64,000 bases of DNA from Shimia_B sp039815465 (GTDB lineage: Bacteria; Pseudomonadota; Alphaproteobacteria; Rhodobacterales; Rhodobacteraceae): positions 1-64,000 of the forward strand of contig JBCBZG010000019.1 of NCBI GenBank assembly GCA_039815465.1. The letters are read 5' to 3'. Under the pieces are notes generated by a model. It had not been told where the DNA came from, did no database searches, and saw nothing but the letters and a program-made list of their open reading frames with translations. Of the stretch, positions 52,693-62,098 are shown one piece after another. Position numbers and translations under genes: made by a program. Each line of letters begins with the position of its first letter. The first letter of the stretch is position 1.

Positions 52693-54675
52693 CTATAGTC
52701 CCAGCGCGCGCTTCTTGCCTTCTGCCCATGTCATAATGGCGATGTCGAATGTCAGTGCCATGAGGGAGACGCACAGGCCTAGGACGAAGTTTTTGCCTAG
52801 GTCTGTCCCTGCGAGGGTCTTTTGCAGCTCTTGGCCCAGGTCCTGCGTGCCGATGAAGGCGGCGATGATCACCATGAAGAATGCGAACATGATGGCCTGG
52901 TTAAAGCCTACGGCCATTGTCGGCAGCGCGAGGGGTAGCTGCACCTTCCAAAGCTTTTGCATCTTGGTCGCGCCGGACATGTCGGCGGCCTCGGTCATCT
53001 CTGGCGGGACGCCGCGCAGGCCCTCGATCGTGTAGCGGACGAGCGGGACCATGGCAAAGATCAGGATCGACATGACCACCGAGGTCGCGGTGATCCCAAA
53101 GAGCATGATCGCCGGGATGAGGTAGATAAAGCTGGGGAAGGTCTGCGCCGTGTCACAGGCAAGCAGCACGCGGCGCGACCAGGCCTCTGACCGGGCGGCG
53201 AGGATACCTAGGGGGAGCCCGATGATCGTGGCCAAGGTCACGGCCGAGATCACGGAGTAAAGCGTTATGACGGACCGATCCCACCACCCCGTCAGCGCAA
53301 CGGTGCCAAAAAAGACGGCCGCATAGATGCCGGGACGGCGACCACCGAGGGCGAGCGCGCCTGCCACGACCAGCATGATAAAGCCCGATGTCGGGATCGA
53401 CAGCAAAAAGTCGCGGAACGGGTTTAGGACCCAAACATTCAGCACGTAGCGGATCTGTTCTGTGGTGCCTTTGACGATGTCGAAGGCGAGAAAGGACTTG
53501 ATCGCTGTGTCGATCTCTTTGCCCTGGGACCAGCTCTGACGGCGCCCGATTTCCGCGAACCATTCGACGAACTGCCCGAGCACGGTGAAAAAGACGAAAG
53601 CGGCGAGCCCGGCCAACAGATACTTGTGACGCTGCCACCAAGGCGTGCCTTTCTCAAAGTGCTCTGGCAGCTTTACGACCCACGCTTTCGACAGCCGGTC
53701 CAAGGTCACAGCCAACAGCACGATGGTCACGCCGATCTCGAACGAGCGGCCAAGTTTGAAACTGCCCATCATGGCTAGAAGTTTCGCCCCGAGCCCTGGC
53801 ATCCCAATAAAGGCAGTGAGAACGACCATCGCGAGGCACAGCATGATGACCTGGTTCACGCCAATCAGGATCTCTGTCCGGGCGGCGGGAACGTAGACGT
53901 GGCGCAGCATTTGCCAGCGGGTGCAGCCAGACATTTTGCCCGCCTCCACGACCTCGGGGGATACCTTTTTCAGGCCGAGCGTCGTCATCAGGATCATCGG
54001 TGGGATGGCATAGATGATCGTGGCGACGGCCCCGGCGGTTGGCCCCACTTTGAAAAAGATCACCGCCGGCAGAAGGTAGGTAAAGAAGGGCAGGGTTTGC
54101 AGGACCGAGAGGATCGGTTTGATCGCGCGGTCAACCCAGTCGTATTTCCACGCCGCGATGCCCAGTGCGATGCCGATGACAAAGGCCATGGGCGCGGCCA
54201 CGATGAGCACCGACATCGTCTCCATCGCGTCTTTCCACTGGCCGATCATGGCCGTCCAGATGAACGTGCCGCCGGCCAAAGCCGCCAGCCGCCAGCCGCC
54301 AAGGTAGTAGCCCAGCACAGCCGCGGACGCGGCGATCGCGCTCCAGGGGATCTGCTCGAAATTGGGCCAGCGGCGCTTGCCGTATAGAAGGTTGGCCGTG
54401 GTATCGAGCATGAATTGCAACGGGCCCTCAGCAAACCAGCGCGTCAGCTTCTCCAGGCCCAGGTCGGTGCGCACAAAGTTAAACGCCGCGTCGAGCCAGA
54501 CCGCAAATGGCGGCAACCAAGCCTCTGGTACGCGGTGAAGCACCGCGGGCAGGAGCCCCGCATACTGCAACCCGGTGAGCAGGATCGCCGCGAGCGCCAG
54601 CCAGGTCGCAACCTGCTGAGCGGACGGGCCGTGAACGGAGCGCCCCAACGCGTTATTTGTGGATGCAACGGCCAC
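52693..54675 (-). CDS. proW: Glycine betaine/proline-type ABC transporter permease, double-length
   Basis: The 660-residue protein contains two complete OpuAB/ProW permease units in one chain. The first unit is at about 155-335 (PAMAFVIGIALGIAAW-like region, with EAA loop EAGKMSGCTRWQMLRHVYVP); the second is at about 470-650 (EAADMSGATKMQKLWKVQLP). Ordinary ProW is about 300-350 residues and acts as a homodimer, so here the dimer is fused. It imports quaternary amines (glycine betaine, choline, proline betaine or DMSP). It starts at a GTG overlapping the proV stop by one base. Confidence 0.92.
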   Translation of the reverse strand: MAVASTNNALGRSVHGPSAQQVATWLALAAILLTGLQYAGLLPAVLHRVPEAWLPPFAVWLDAAFNFVRTDLGLEKLTRWFAEGPLQFMLDTTANLLYGKRRWPNFEQIPWSAIAASAAVLGYYLGGWRLAALAGGTFIWTAMIGQWKDAMETMSVLIVAAPMAFVIGIALGIAAWKYDWVDRAIKPILSVLQTLPFFTYLLPAVIFFKVGPTAGAVATIIYAIPPMILMTTLGLKKVSPEVVEAGKMSGCTRWQMLRHVYVPAARTEILIGVNQVIMLCLAMVVLTAFIGMPGLGAKLLAMMGSFKLGRSFEIGVTIVLLAVTLDRLSKAWVVKLPEHFEKGTPWWQRHKYLLAGLAAFVFFTVLGQFVEWFAEIGRRQSWSQGKEIDTAIKSFLAFDIVKGTTEQIRYVLNVWVLNPFRDFLLSIPTSGFIMLVVAGALALGGRRPGIYAAVFFGTVALTGWWDRSVITLYSVISAVTLATIIGLPLGILAARSEAWSRRVLLACDTAQTFPSFIYLIPAIMLFGITATSVVMSILIFAMVPLVRYTIEGLRGVPPEMTEAADMSGATKMQKLWKVQLPLALPTMAVGFNQAIMFAFFMVIIAAFIGTQDLGQELQKTLAGTDLGKNFVLGLCVSLMALTFDIAIMTWAEGKKRALGL

Positions 54676-55694
54676 TAGCTGGCCCCCACGAGGATCTGCA
54701 GCGCCTTTTGGCGGGAGAACGCTCCCACGATTGTGCCGCCATCTTGAACAGGGATAAAGTCGCGCGTGTCGGTCACGAGCGCGCTGGCCAAGCTGTGGAT
54801 CGTAGCACTGGCGGGAACGGCGTCGCCGTCACCGGTCGCGCTGGCATCTGCCAAAACGCCGGTATGCACCACGCGCGACTTATCGATGTCCTCGGTGAAC
54901 TTGCGAACATAGTCAGTGGCGGGGTTCAGTACGATCTGGTCGGGCGTGTCGCATTGTTCGACGGCGCCGTCTTTCATGATGGCGATCCGATCCGCGAGGC
55001 GCAGAGCCTCGTCGAAGTCGTGGGTAATGAAAACGATGGTTTTGCCGAGCATCTCTTGCAGGCGCAGGAACTCGTCCTGCATCTCGCGGCGGATCAACGG
55101 GTCCAGTGCGGAGAACGGCTCGTCCAGAAACCAGATGTCAGGCTCAATGGCGAGGCTGCGTGCGATGCCCACGCGCTGTTGCTGACCGCCCGACAGTTCG
55201 CGCGGGAAATAGTCTTCGCGGCCCTCAAGCCCGACCAGCTTGATCACCTCTAGCGCGCGGTCGCGGCGGGTGTGGCGGTCTTGGCCCCGCATTTCCAGGG
55301 GGAAGGCGATGTTTTCCAGGACGGTGCGGTGCGGCAATAGACCGAAGCTTTGGAACACCATGCCCATCTTGTTGCGGCGCAGGTCAATCAGCTCCTTTTC
55401 GGACAGGGCCATGATGTCCTGGCCCTCGACCTCGATTGTGCCGCCAGTGATATCGTGGAGCCGTGAAAAGCAGCGCACGAGGGTCGATTTTCCAGAGCCA
55501 GACAGGCCCATGATGACGAGCATTTCACCGCGCGCAACCTCAATGGAAACGTCTTTGACGCCTGCGATATACCCGTCCGCGCGGATGTCGTCGAAACTGT
55601 GCCCCGCGGGCATTTTTTTGAGATAGGCTTCGGGATTGTCGCCAAAGACCTTCCATACGTTTTTGCAGGAAATCACGGGCGCATGTGCAGTCAT
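54675..55694 (-). CDS. proV: Glycine betaine/proline-type ABC transporter ATP-binding protein
   Basis: The ~339-residue ATPase of the OpuAA/ProV family has Walker A GLSGSGKST near residue 65, the signature LSGGQQQRV, and Walker B (WFLDEPFSALD). A C-terminal part (about 245-335) with two CBS-like stretches, usual sensors of ionic strength or nucleotides in this family, is reduced. GMVFQSFGLLPHRTVLENIA is the Q-loop. I chose the ATG at 55694; an in-frame GTG three codons earlier is possible. It lies downstream of proX after a hairpin. Confidence 0.93.
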   Translation of the reverse strand: MTAHAPVISCKNVWKVFGDNPEAYLKKMPAGHSFDDIRADGYIAGVKDVSIEVARGEMLVIMGLSGSGKSTLVRCFSRLHDITGGTIEVEGQDIMALSEKELIDLRRNKMGMVFQSFGLLPHRTVLENIAFPLEMRGQDRHTRRDRALEVIKLVGLEGREDYFPRELSGGQQQRVGIARSLAIEPDIWFLDEPFSALDPLIRREMQDEFLRLQEMLGKTIVFITHDFDEALRLADRIAIMKDGAVEQCDTPDQIVLNPATDYVRKFTEDIDKSRVVHTGVLADASATGDGDAVPASATIHSLASALVTDTRDFIPVQDGGTIVGAFSRQKALQILVGAS

Positions 55695-55746
55695 CGAAAA
55701 CACCTATCGAGGGGTTTGGCGCCACAAGGCAACCATGTTCGTGAAA

Positions 55747-55777
55747 GGGGCCCCGAACGCTGCGCGAACAGGGCCCC
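55747..55777 (-). terminator. Hairpin between proX and proV
   Basis: GGGGCCC (55747-55753) pairs with GGGCCCC (55771-55777) with a 17-base loop. It lies just after the binding-protein gene and may keep proX message in excess over proV-proW. Confidence 0.5.
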
Positions 55778-55800
55778 ATCCGGACGTTAATCCGAAAGGC

Positions 55801-56742
55801 TTAGTTCAACCAAGTCTTCCAAACGTCTTCGTTGGCTTCCAGCCACTCGGCTGCCGCCTCATCGGGCTCGAGCTCATCCACGTCCACCAGGCGCGCCATT
55901 TCGGCGATCTGTGGGTTGGTAAAGCTGATCTTTTCGAGCACGGCGTAAGCGCCTGGCCACTTGGCTTCCATGCCCTCCCACGCGGCTTTCTTCAGATAGC
56001 CGTCAGCGGGGTTGCCGCAGTCATAAAGCGCGTCTGGGTTTGGACCCTTAGCGGGGTCTTTGTCGCAGCCGTCTTCCCACGCGGGGAATTCAACGAACTC
56101 ACCCGGCCACACGGCTTCGGCAAAGTTGGGCGTCCAGTTAAACACAACAATCGGGCGCTTGTCCGCTTCGGCGGAGCCGATTTCAGCCCAAAGTGCCGCC
56201 GCGGAGCCCGCGTTGATCACTTCAAAGTCCATGCCCAAAGCTTCCACACGCTCTTTGCCGTGCTTGAGCCAGTCTACGGGGCCGTCCAGGTAGCGGCCTT
56301 TGGAGCCTGTTTCTGGTGTGGCAAACAGCGCCGCACAGTCGTTGAGCGCTTCCCAGCTTGGCAGGCCGGGGCAGGCGTCCTTGGTCCACATGGGGTACCA
56401 CCAGTCCTCGCGGGTCACCGCGTTGTGGTCGCCCACGTCAACAATGCCGCCCTTTTCCAGCGCTGCGCGGAAAGATGCACCAAAGGCGCCTTCCCAAACC
56501 TCAAGCTCCAGCGTCACATCGCCCAAGCGCACGGATTCATACACCGCTTGGCTGTCGGTGGTGACGTATTCCACGTTGTTGCCCATCTCCTCAAAGATTT
56601 GGCCAACGACATTCGACATCACAATCTGGGACGACCAGTTGTGGATCGGAATGACGATAGGGTCAGAGCTGTCCATCGCCGCTGCCGTAAGCGGCACAAA
56701 GGCCACCACGCCCGTTGCAAGTGCAGTAGTCAGTTTTTTCAT
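55801..56742 (-). CDS. proX: Glycine betaine-type ABC transporter substrate-binding protein
   Basis: The 313-residue periplasmic protein has a signal peptide MKKLTTALATGVVAF with cleavage near AAA (about 22). The OpuAC-type mature fold shows IPIHNWSSQIVMSNVVGQIF, YVTTDSQAVYESVRLGDVTL, LEVWEG and VTREDWWYPMW. These Trp residues can form the aromatic cage that holds a trimethylammonium group. I chose the ATG at 56742, with GGGAGACG before it; an earlier in-frame start has no support. It is divergent from soxB over 288 bp. Confidence 0.92.
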   Translation of the reverse strand: MKKLTTALATGVVAFVPLTAAAMDSSDPIVIPIHNWSSQIVMSNVVGQIFEEMGNNVEYVTTDSQAVYESVRLGDVTLELEVWEGAFGASFRAALEKGGIVDVGDHNAVTREDWWYPMWTKDACPGLPSWEALNDCAALFATPETGSKGRYLDGPVDWLKHGKERVEALGMDFEVINAGSAAALWAEIGSAEADKRPIVVFNWTPNFAEAVWPGEFVEFPAWEDGCDKDPAKGPNPDALYDCGNPADGYLKKAAWEGMEAKWPGAYAVLEKISFTNPQIAEMARLVDVDELEPDEAAAEWLEANEDVWKTWLN

Positions 56743-57030
56743 TTCGCGTCTCCCTGTTGTACCAGCGTGCCTTGGTCCAGGTTTCCCCACACGCCGAAGT
56801 GGCAGCCGAACGCATGAGCAGTTTCAGGGTGCAGCTGTCTGGAGTAACCTTCCCATATCTTCACTGTGGATCAAGTATTTTTCTTGTCAGGGACGATTTT
56901 TGGATGCGTGGTAGACCCGGCCACGGCAGCAGTTGAGGGGCAAAGAGTCCGATTTGCGTTAAATGTGTTCTGTTGTGGCGCGGAAGTTTGGCCAAAAATC
57001 AGGGATCATCGCCCCAAGGAGTCGGATCGC

Positions 57031-58281
57031 ATGCGCTATTCTGGGTTTCAGGTCATAAAAGAGGCACTGCGCGGTCACAGGGGGTGGGGCCCAGCGTGGC
57101 GGGACCCCGAACCCCAGCCAGCCTATGACACGATCATCATCGGTGGCGGCGGGCACGGATTGGCAACGGCCTATTACCTCGCCAAGGTGTATGGCGCCAA
57201 ACGAGTCGCGGTTCTGGAAAAGGGCTGGATCGGCGGCGGCAATGTGGGCCGAAACACCACGATCATCCGCTCAAATTACCTTTTGGATGGTAATGAGCCG
57301 TTCTACGAGTTTTCCCTGAAGCTGTGGGAGGGGCTCGAACAAGACCTCAATTACAACGCGATGGTGTCCCAGCGGGGGATTTTGAACCTCATCCACAGCG
57401 ATGCGCAGCGCGACGCGTTCATTCGGCGCGGGAACGCGATGATTCTGAACGGCGCCGACGCCGACTTGCTGAGCACAGCCCAGATCAAGGCGCGCTATCC
57501 CTTCCTCAACACCGACAACGCGCGCTTTCCGATTAAGGGCGGCCTGGCGCAGCATCGCGGCGGGACCGTGCGCCATGACGCCGTGGCATGGGGCTACGCG
57601 CGGGGCGCCGACAGGCTGGGCGTCGACATCATCCAAAACTGCGAAGTCACCGGCTTTGTGATCGAAGACGGCGTTTGTAAGGGCGTGGAGACGTCGCGCG
57701 GCACGATCAAAGCCAACAAAGTCGCCTCATGCGTCGCGGGCTCCTCAAGCCGCGTGATGGAAAAGGCGGGGATGCGCCTGCCGATAGAGAGCCATGTGCT
57801 CCAGGCTTTTGTTTCCGAGGGGCTTAAACCGATCCTGCCGGGGGTGATCACCTTCGGGGCCGGGCATTTCTACTGCTCGCAATCCGACAAGGGCGGGCTT
57901 GTCTTTGGCGGCGACATCGACGGCTACAACACCTACGCCCAGCGTGGAAATCTGCCGGTGGTAGAGGATGTCTGCGAAGGCGGCATGGCGATATTCCCGA
58001 TGCTGGGCCGCGCGCGCCTGCTGCGGATGTGGGGCGGGATCATGGACATGTCCATGGACGGCTCCCCCATCATCGACCGCACCCATATCGACGGGCTCTA
58101 TTTCAACGGCGGCTGGTGTTACGGCGGGTTCAAGGCCACGCCCGCCTCCGGCTACGTCTATGCGCACCTCCTCGCGACGGGGGCGCCGCATCACACCGCC
58201 ACCGCCTATAGGTTCGACCGCTTCAACCGCGGCCTGATGATCGACGAAAAAGGCATGGGCAATCAGCCCAACCTGCATTGA
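57031..58281 (+). CDS. soxB: Sarcosine oxidase beta subunit family protein
   Basis: The 416-residue flavoprotein has YDTIIIGGGGHGLATAYYLA as the FAD motif. GLAQHRGGTVRHDAVAWGYA contains the histidine position that covalently holds FMN in heterotetrameric sarcosine oxidases. GVITFGAGHFYCSQ and SPIIDRTHIDGLYFNGGWCY are further beta-subunit features. The enzyme oxidatively demethylates sarcosine or a related N-methyl amine. The ATG at 57031 has AAGGAG nine bases upstream; the delta subunit gene follows after 10 bp. Confidence 0.93.
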   Translation: MRYSGFQVIKEALRGHRGWGPAWRDPEPQPAYDTIIIGGGGHGLATAYYLAKVYGAKRVAVLEKGWIGGGNVGRNTTIIRSNYLLDGNEPFYEFSLKLWEGLEQDLNYNAMVSQRGILNLIHSDAQRDAFIRRGNAMILNGADADLLSTAQIKARYPFLNTDNARFPIKGGLAQHRGGTVRHDAVAWGYARGADRLGVDIIQNCEVTGFVIEDGVCKGVETSRGTIKANKVASCVAGSSSRVMEKAGMRLPIESHVLQAFVSEGLKPILPGVITFGAGHFYCSQSDKGGLVFGGDIDGYNTYAQRGNLPVVEDVCEGGMAIFPMLGRARLLRMWGGIMDMSMDGSPIIDRTHIDGLYFNGGWCYGGFKATPASGYVYAHLLATGAPHHTATAYRFDRFNRGLMIDEKGMGNQPNLH

Positions 58282-58291
58282 GGGGCGCGCA

Positions 58292-58579
58292 ATGATTATC
58301 AACCACCCCCTGCTGGGACCCCGCGACGCCGCCGAATTCACCTATCTGGGCGATGCCGCGCTCATCCACCGCCCCGATTGGGAAGCACCGGACGCCGTCC
58401 AGCAGTTCACAGACTACGGATACCTCCGCGACAACCGCGCCGGTCCCATGCGGGAGCTTTGGTTCCACGAACAGGGGGACCGATCCTGGCTCGTGGTGAC
58501 GCGCGATACCACCACACATGTCATCACATCGGTGGAACTCGCCTCGGACGTGGCGCGCAGGGAAGGGCGGTCCAGATGA
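58292..58579 (+). CDS. soxD: Sarcosine oxidase delta subunit-like protein lacking zinc cysteines
   Basis: The 95-residue protein begins MIINHPLLGPRDAAEFTYLG, which aligns with the CPxCGPR-x-E-F opening of SoxD. It ends with LWFHEQGDRSWLVVTRDTTT, which aligns with H-x-x-G-C in the zinc part. The two N-terminal zinc cysteines are His5 and Leu8 here, and the third position is Asp63; only His59 is kept. Zinc binding as in the known enzymes is therefore unlikely. Overlap with soxA (ATGA) fits the normal sox operon. Confidence 0.85.
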   Translation: MIINHPLLGPRDAAEFTYLGDAALIHRPDWEAPDAVQQFTDYGYLRDNRAGPMRELWFHEQGDRSWLVVTRDTTTHVITSVELASDVARREGRSR

Positions 58580-61527
58580 CGCAGAAAAACCGGCTGTTCG
58601 GCGGGTGTGTTGACCGCGCCCAACCGATGTCCTTCCGCTTTGATGGTCGCACCTACCAGGGCTACGCAGGCGACACGCTGGCCTCTGCGCTCCTTGCCAA
58701 TGGGGTGCGCCTGATGGGGCGGTCGTGTAAGTACCACCGCCCGCGCGGCCCCCTGACCGCCGGGTCGGCGGAGCCCAACGCGATTGTCGAACTGCGCGAG
58801 GGCGCCCGCAAGGAGCCCAACACCCGCGCCACAACCGCAGAGCTGTTCGAGGGCCTCGTCGCAAAATCGCAGAACCGTTGGCCGTCGCTTGCCTTTGACG
58901 CGATGGCCGTCAATGACCGCCTGTCGAGCTTCTTTGCGGCGGGCTTTTACTACAAGACCTTCATGTGGCCCGCGGCCTTTTGGGAAAAGGTCTACGAGCC
59001 AATCATCCGCAAGGCCGCAGGGCTCGGGTCGCTCGCCACCGACGCTGACCCCGATTGCTACGACAAAGGCTTTTTGCATTGCGATCTGTTGGTTATCGGC
59101 TCCGGCCCGGCCGGGCTTATGGCGGCGCTGACGGCTGCACGCGCCGGGGCGGAGGTCATCGTCGCCGACGAGGACTTTATGCTGGGCGGGCGCCTTAATG
59201 CAGAGGTGTTGTCGATTGCCGATCAAGGCGCCGCTGACTGGGCGGCAGCCACCGTGGGCGCGCTCGCGGCTATGCCAAATGTGCGCCTGATGTCGCGCAC
59301 GACCGTCATCGGGGCCTTTGACCACGGCATCTACGGCGCGGTGGAGCGGGTGTCGGACCACCTGGCTCAGCCCGCGGCGGGAAAGCCCCGCCAGATCCTG
59401 TGGCGCATCTATTCCAGGCAATCCATCCTCGCCGCAGGCGCCACCGAGCGCCCCATCGCGTTCGAAGAAAACGACCGCCCCGGGATCATGTTGGCCTCCG
59501 CGCTGCGCGACTACGCGAACCGCTGGGCTGTGACGCCCTCGCAGCGCTTGGCGGTCTTTACCAATAACGACGATGGCCACCGCACCGCCGCGGACCTGTA
59601 CGCCAAAGGCGTGAAGATCGCAGCCGTGGTGGACGTGCGCCCAGACGCGCCAACCCACCCCGACTACGAAGTCCTCAAAGGCGCGCACGTCATTGGCACT
59701 ATGGGACGCCTTGGCCTGACATTTGTCGAGGTCCGGCTAGCCGACGGCTCCAACCGGACGCTCGAATGCGGGGCGCTTGGCGTCTCGGGCGGCTGGAACC
59801 CCAACGTTCACTTGGCCAGCCACCAGCGCGGACGCCCGATCTGGGCCGAAGACATCGCCGCTTTTGTGCCAGGCGATGCGCTTCCCCAGGGTATGCACGC
59901 CGCAGGGGCTGCGGCTGGGGTGCTCTCAACCCACGGTGCGTTGACGTCCGGGGTGGCCGCTGCTGCCAAAGCGCTAGATGCCCTGGGCCTGAACGCACCA
60001 AATCTGACCGTTCCGGAGGCCGAGGACGCCCCAGTCAACGTCACACCGTTCTGGCACGTGGCCGGGGCAAAACGTGCCTGGCTCGATCAGCAAAACGACG
60101 TGACCGCCAAGGATGTGAAGCTCGCGCATCAGGAAAACTTCCGCTCTGTCGAACACCTCAAGCGCTACACGACGCTGGGCATGGCCACCGACCAAGGCAA
60201 AACGTCCAACATGGGCGGCCTCGCGATCATGGCCGAACTTGCGGGCAAACCTATCCCGGAGGTCGGCACCACCATCTTTCGCCCCCCTTACACGCCTACG
60301 GCCATCGGCGCCTTTGCCGGGCGGTCCCGCGATGAGGATTTCCGCCCCGTCCGCAAAACGCCGTCCCACACCTGGGCCGAAGAACAAGGCGCGGTCTTTG
60401 TCGAGGTCGGGATGTGGCTGCGCGCCCAGTGGTTCCCCCGCCCGGGGGAAACGACATGGCGCCAGTCCGTCGACCGCGAGGTGCTGCAAACCCGCAAGTC
60501 GGTGGGCATCTGCGACGTCACCACATTGGGAAAGATCGACGTGCAAGGCGCCGATGCGGCGACCTTTCTCAACAAAATCTATTGCAACCCCTTCGCCAAG
60601 GTTCCCGTCGGAAAAGTGCGCTACGGCCTGATGCTGCGCGAAGACGGGATCGCCATGGATGACGGCACCGCCGCGCGCTTTGCGGAGGATCACTTCGTCG
60701 TAACAACCACCACCGCCAACGCGGTCAGCGTCTACCGGCACATGGAATTCGTGCGCCAGTGCCTTTTCCCTGACCTCGATGTGCAGCTCATCTCAACCAC
60801 AGAGGCTTGGGCGCAGTACTCCGTCGCGGGCCCCAATGCCCGCAAGCTTTTGCAAAAGGTCATCGACGCTGAACACGACATCTCCAACGAGGCATTTCCC
60901 TACATGGCGTGTGGGGACATCAGCATCGGCGGCGTGCGCGGGCGGCTCTTTCGCATCTCATTTTCGGGCGAGCTTGCCTACGAAATCGCTGTGCCCACCC
61001 GCTACGGCGATGCCTTGATCCGGCGCCTGGTGGCCGCGGGCGAAGAGTTCGGCGCGGTCGTCTACGGCACCGAGGCGCTGGGCGTGATGCGCATCGAAAA
61101 GGGCCACGCAGCGGGCAATGAGCTCAACGGCACCACGACCGCGCTCAACCTGGGCATGGGCCGGATGGTCAACAAAAAGAAGGACAGCATCGGGTCGACC
61201 CTGTCCGAACGCGAGGGCCTCAATACCGAGGACGCGCTCAAGCTTGTGGGCTTTAAGCCGGTCGATACGTCGCATTCCGTTCCCGCAGGCGCGCATCTGA
61301 TGACCAAAGGCGCGCCCGTCGATGCCGCCCACGATCAGGGCTATGTGACATCCGCCTGCTTTTCCCCTAACCTCGGCCACGCGATTGCCATCGGGTACCT
61401 CAAACGCGGCGATGCGCGCCTGGGGGAGGTGATCCGGCTCGTCAGCCCGCTCACCGGTGTTGACCACGACGTTGAAGTCGTCAGCGCCCACTTCATCGAC
61501 CCAGAGGGGGAGCGTCTCCGTGTCTGA
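58576..61527 (+). CDS. soxA: Sarcosine oxidase alpha subunit family protein
   Basis: The 983-residue protein has an N-terminal ferredoxin-like fold without a cluster (VDRAQPMSFRFDGRTYQGYA, GRSCKYHRPRGPLTAGSAEP). A pyridine-nucleotide/FAD domain follows (CDLLVIGSGPAGLMAALTAA), then the tetrahydrofolate-binding GCV_T domains (about 600-983; TLGKIDVQGADAATFLNKIY, FSGELAYEIAVPTRYGDALI). The alpha subunit takes the methyl group as methylene-THF. The start overlaps the soxD stop. Confidence 0.94.
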   Translation: MTQKNRLFGGCVDRAQPMSFRFDGRTYQGYAGDTLASALLANGVRLMGRSCKYHRPRGPLTAGSAEPNAIVELREGARKEPNTRATTAELFEGLVAKSQNRWPSLAFDAMAVNDRLSSFFAAGFYYKTFMWPAAFWEKVYEPIIRKAAGLGSLATDADPDCYDKGFLHCDLLVIGSGPAGLMAALTAARAGAEVIVADEDFMLGGRLNAEVLSIADQGAADWAAATVGALAAMPNVRLMSRTTVIGAFDHGIYGAVERVSDHLAQPAAGKPRQILWRIYSRQSILAAGATERPIAFEENDRPGIMLASALRDYANRWAVTPSQRLAVFTNNDDGHRTAADLYAKGVKIAAVVDVRPDAPTHPDYEVLKGAHVIGTMGRLGLTFVEVRLADGSNRTLECGALGVSGGWNPNVHLASHQRGRPIWAEDIAAFVPGDALPQGMHAAGAAAGVLSTHGALTSGVAAAAKALDALGLNAPNLTVPEAEDAPVNVTPFWHVAGAKRAWLDQQNDVTAKDVKLAHQENFRSVEHLKRYTTLGMATDQGKTSNMGGLAIMAELAGKPIPEVGTTIFRPPYTPTAIGAFAGRSRDEDFRPVRKTPSHTWAEEQGAVFVEVGMWLRAQWFPRPGETTWRQSVDREVLQTRKSVGICDVTTLGKIDVQGADAATFLNKIYCNPFAKVPVGKVRYGLMLREDGIAMDDGTAARFAEDHFVVTTTTANAVSVYRHMEFVRQCLFPDLDVQLISTTEAWAQYSVAGPNARKLLQKVIDAEHDISNEAFPYMACGDISIGGVRGRLFRISFSGELAYEIAVPTRYGDALIRRLVAAGEEFGAVVYGTEALGVMRIEKGHAAGNELNGTTTALNLGMGRMVNKKKDSIGSTLSEREGLNTEDALKLVGFKPVDTSHSVPAGAHLMTKGAPVDAAHDQGYVTSACFSPNLGHAIAIGYLKRGDARLGEVIRLVSPLTGVDHDVEVVSAHFIDPEGERLRV

Positions 61528-62095
61528 TCCATTGCCGCAGATGATCCCGCTCACGGCCCTTGGCGGTCGCGAGGCCCGCACTGACACTCACGGTCCCGTC
61601 ACCCTGACCGAGGTCACCAACACAGCCATCGCATCTTTCGCAGCCCGGCGCGGGGCGGAGGCACCAGCGGCAAAGGCTCTAAGCGCCGTCACCGCGCTGC
61701 AACTGCCGGGGCCAGGTGCCTCGGCCCGGGGTGGGGCGTTCACGGTCTTTTGGATCGGTCCTGATCAGTGGATGGTCATGGCGCCGCATGACACCCACGA
61801 GCTGTTGGCGCATGACCTTACTGCGGCAGCCCCAGGCCAGGCTAGCGTGACGGAACAAAACGACGCCTGGTGCCGCTTCGACCTCAGGGGGGAGGGGCTT
61901 ATCGCCGTGTTTGAACGCCTGTGCCCCATCAACCTGCGCGCCGCAGCGCCGGGTCACGCGACGCGCACCAGCATCGATCACCTGGGCTGCTTCGTCTTGA
62001 TGGAAACGCAAAGCCAGATCACCGTGCTGGGCCCGCGTTCCTCCGCGGGATCGCTGCACCATGCGCTGCTCACGGCGATGCGTTCCGCGCATTGA
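61520..62095 (+). CDS. soxG: Sarcosine oxidase gamma subunit family protein
   Basis: The 191-residue protein is the small folate-fold subunit (GCV_T-like), with FTVFWIGPDQWMVMAPHDTH, WCRFDLRGEGLIAVFERLCP and GCFVLMETQSQITVLGPRSS. I chose the GTG at 61520, which overlaps the end of soxA by eight bases and has AGGGGGAG upstream. It completes soxBDAG, converging three bases before the GlxA-type gene. Confidence 0.9.
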   Translation: MSDPLPQMIPLTALGGREARTDTHGPVTLTEVTNTAIASFAARRGAEAPAAKALSAVTALQLPGPGASARGGAFTVFWIGPDQWMVMAPHDTHELLAHDLTAAAPGQASVTEQNDAWCRFDLRGEGLIAVFERLCPINLRAAAPGHATRTSIDHLGCFVLMETQSQITVLGPRSSAGSLHHALLTAMRSAH

Positions 62096-62098
62096 GCG

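Noticed and set aside
58414..59688. Long minus-strand frame opposite soxA
   Set aside because: Antisense shadow; soxA has the full domain order.
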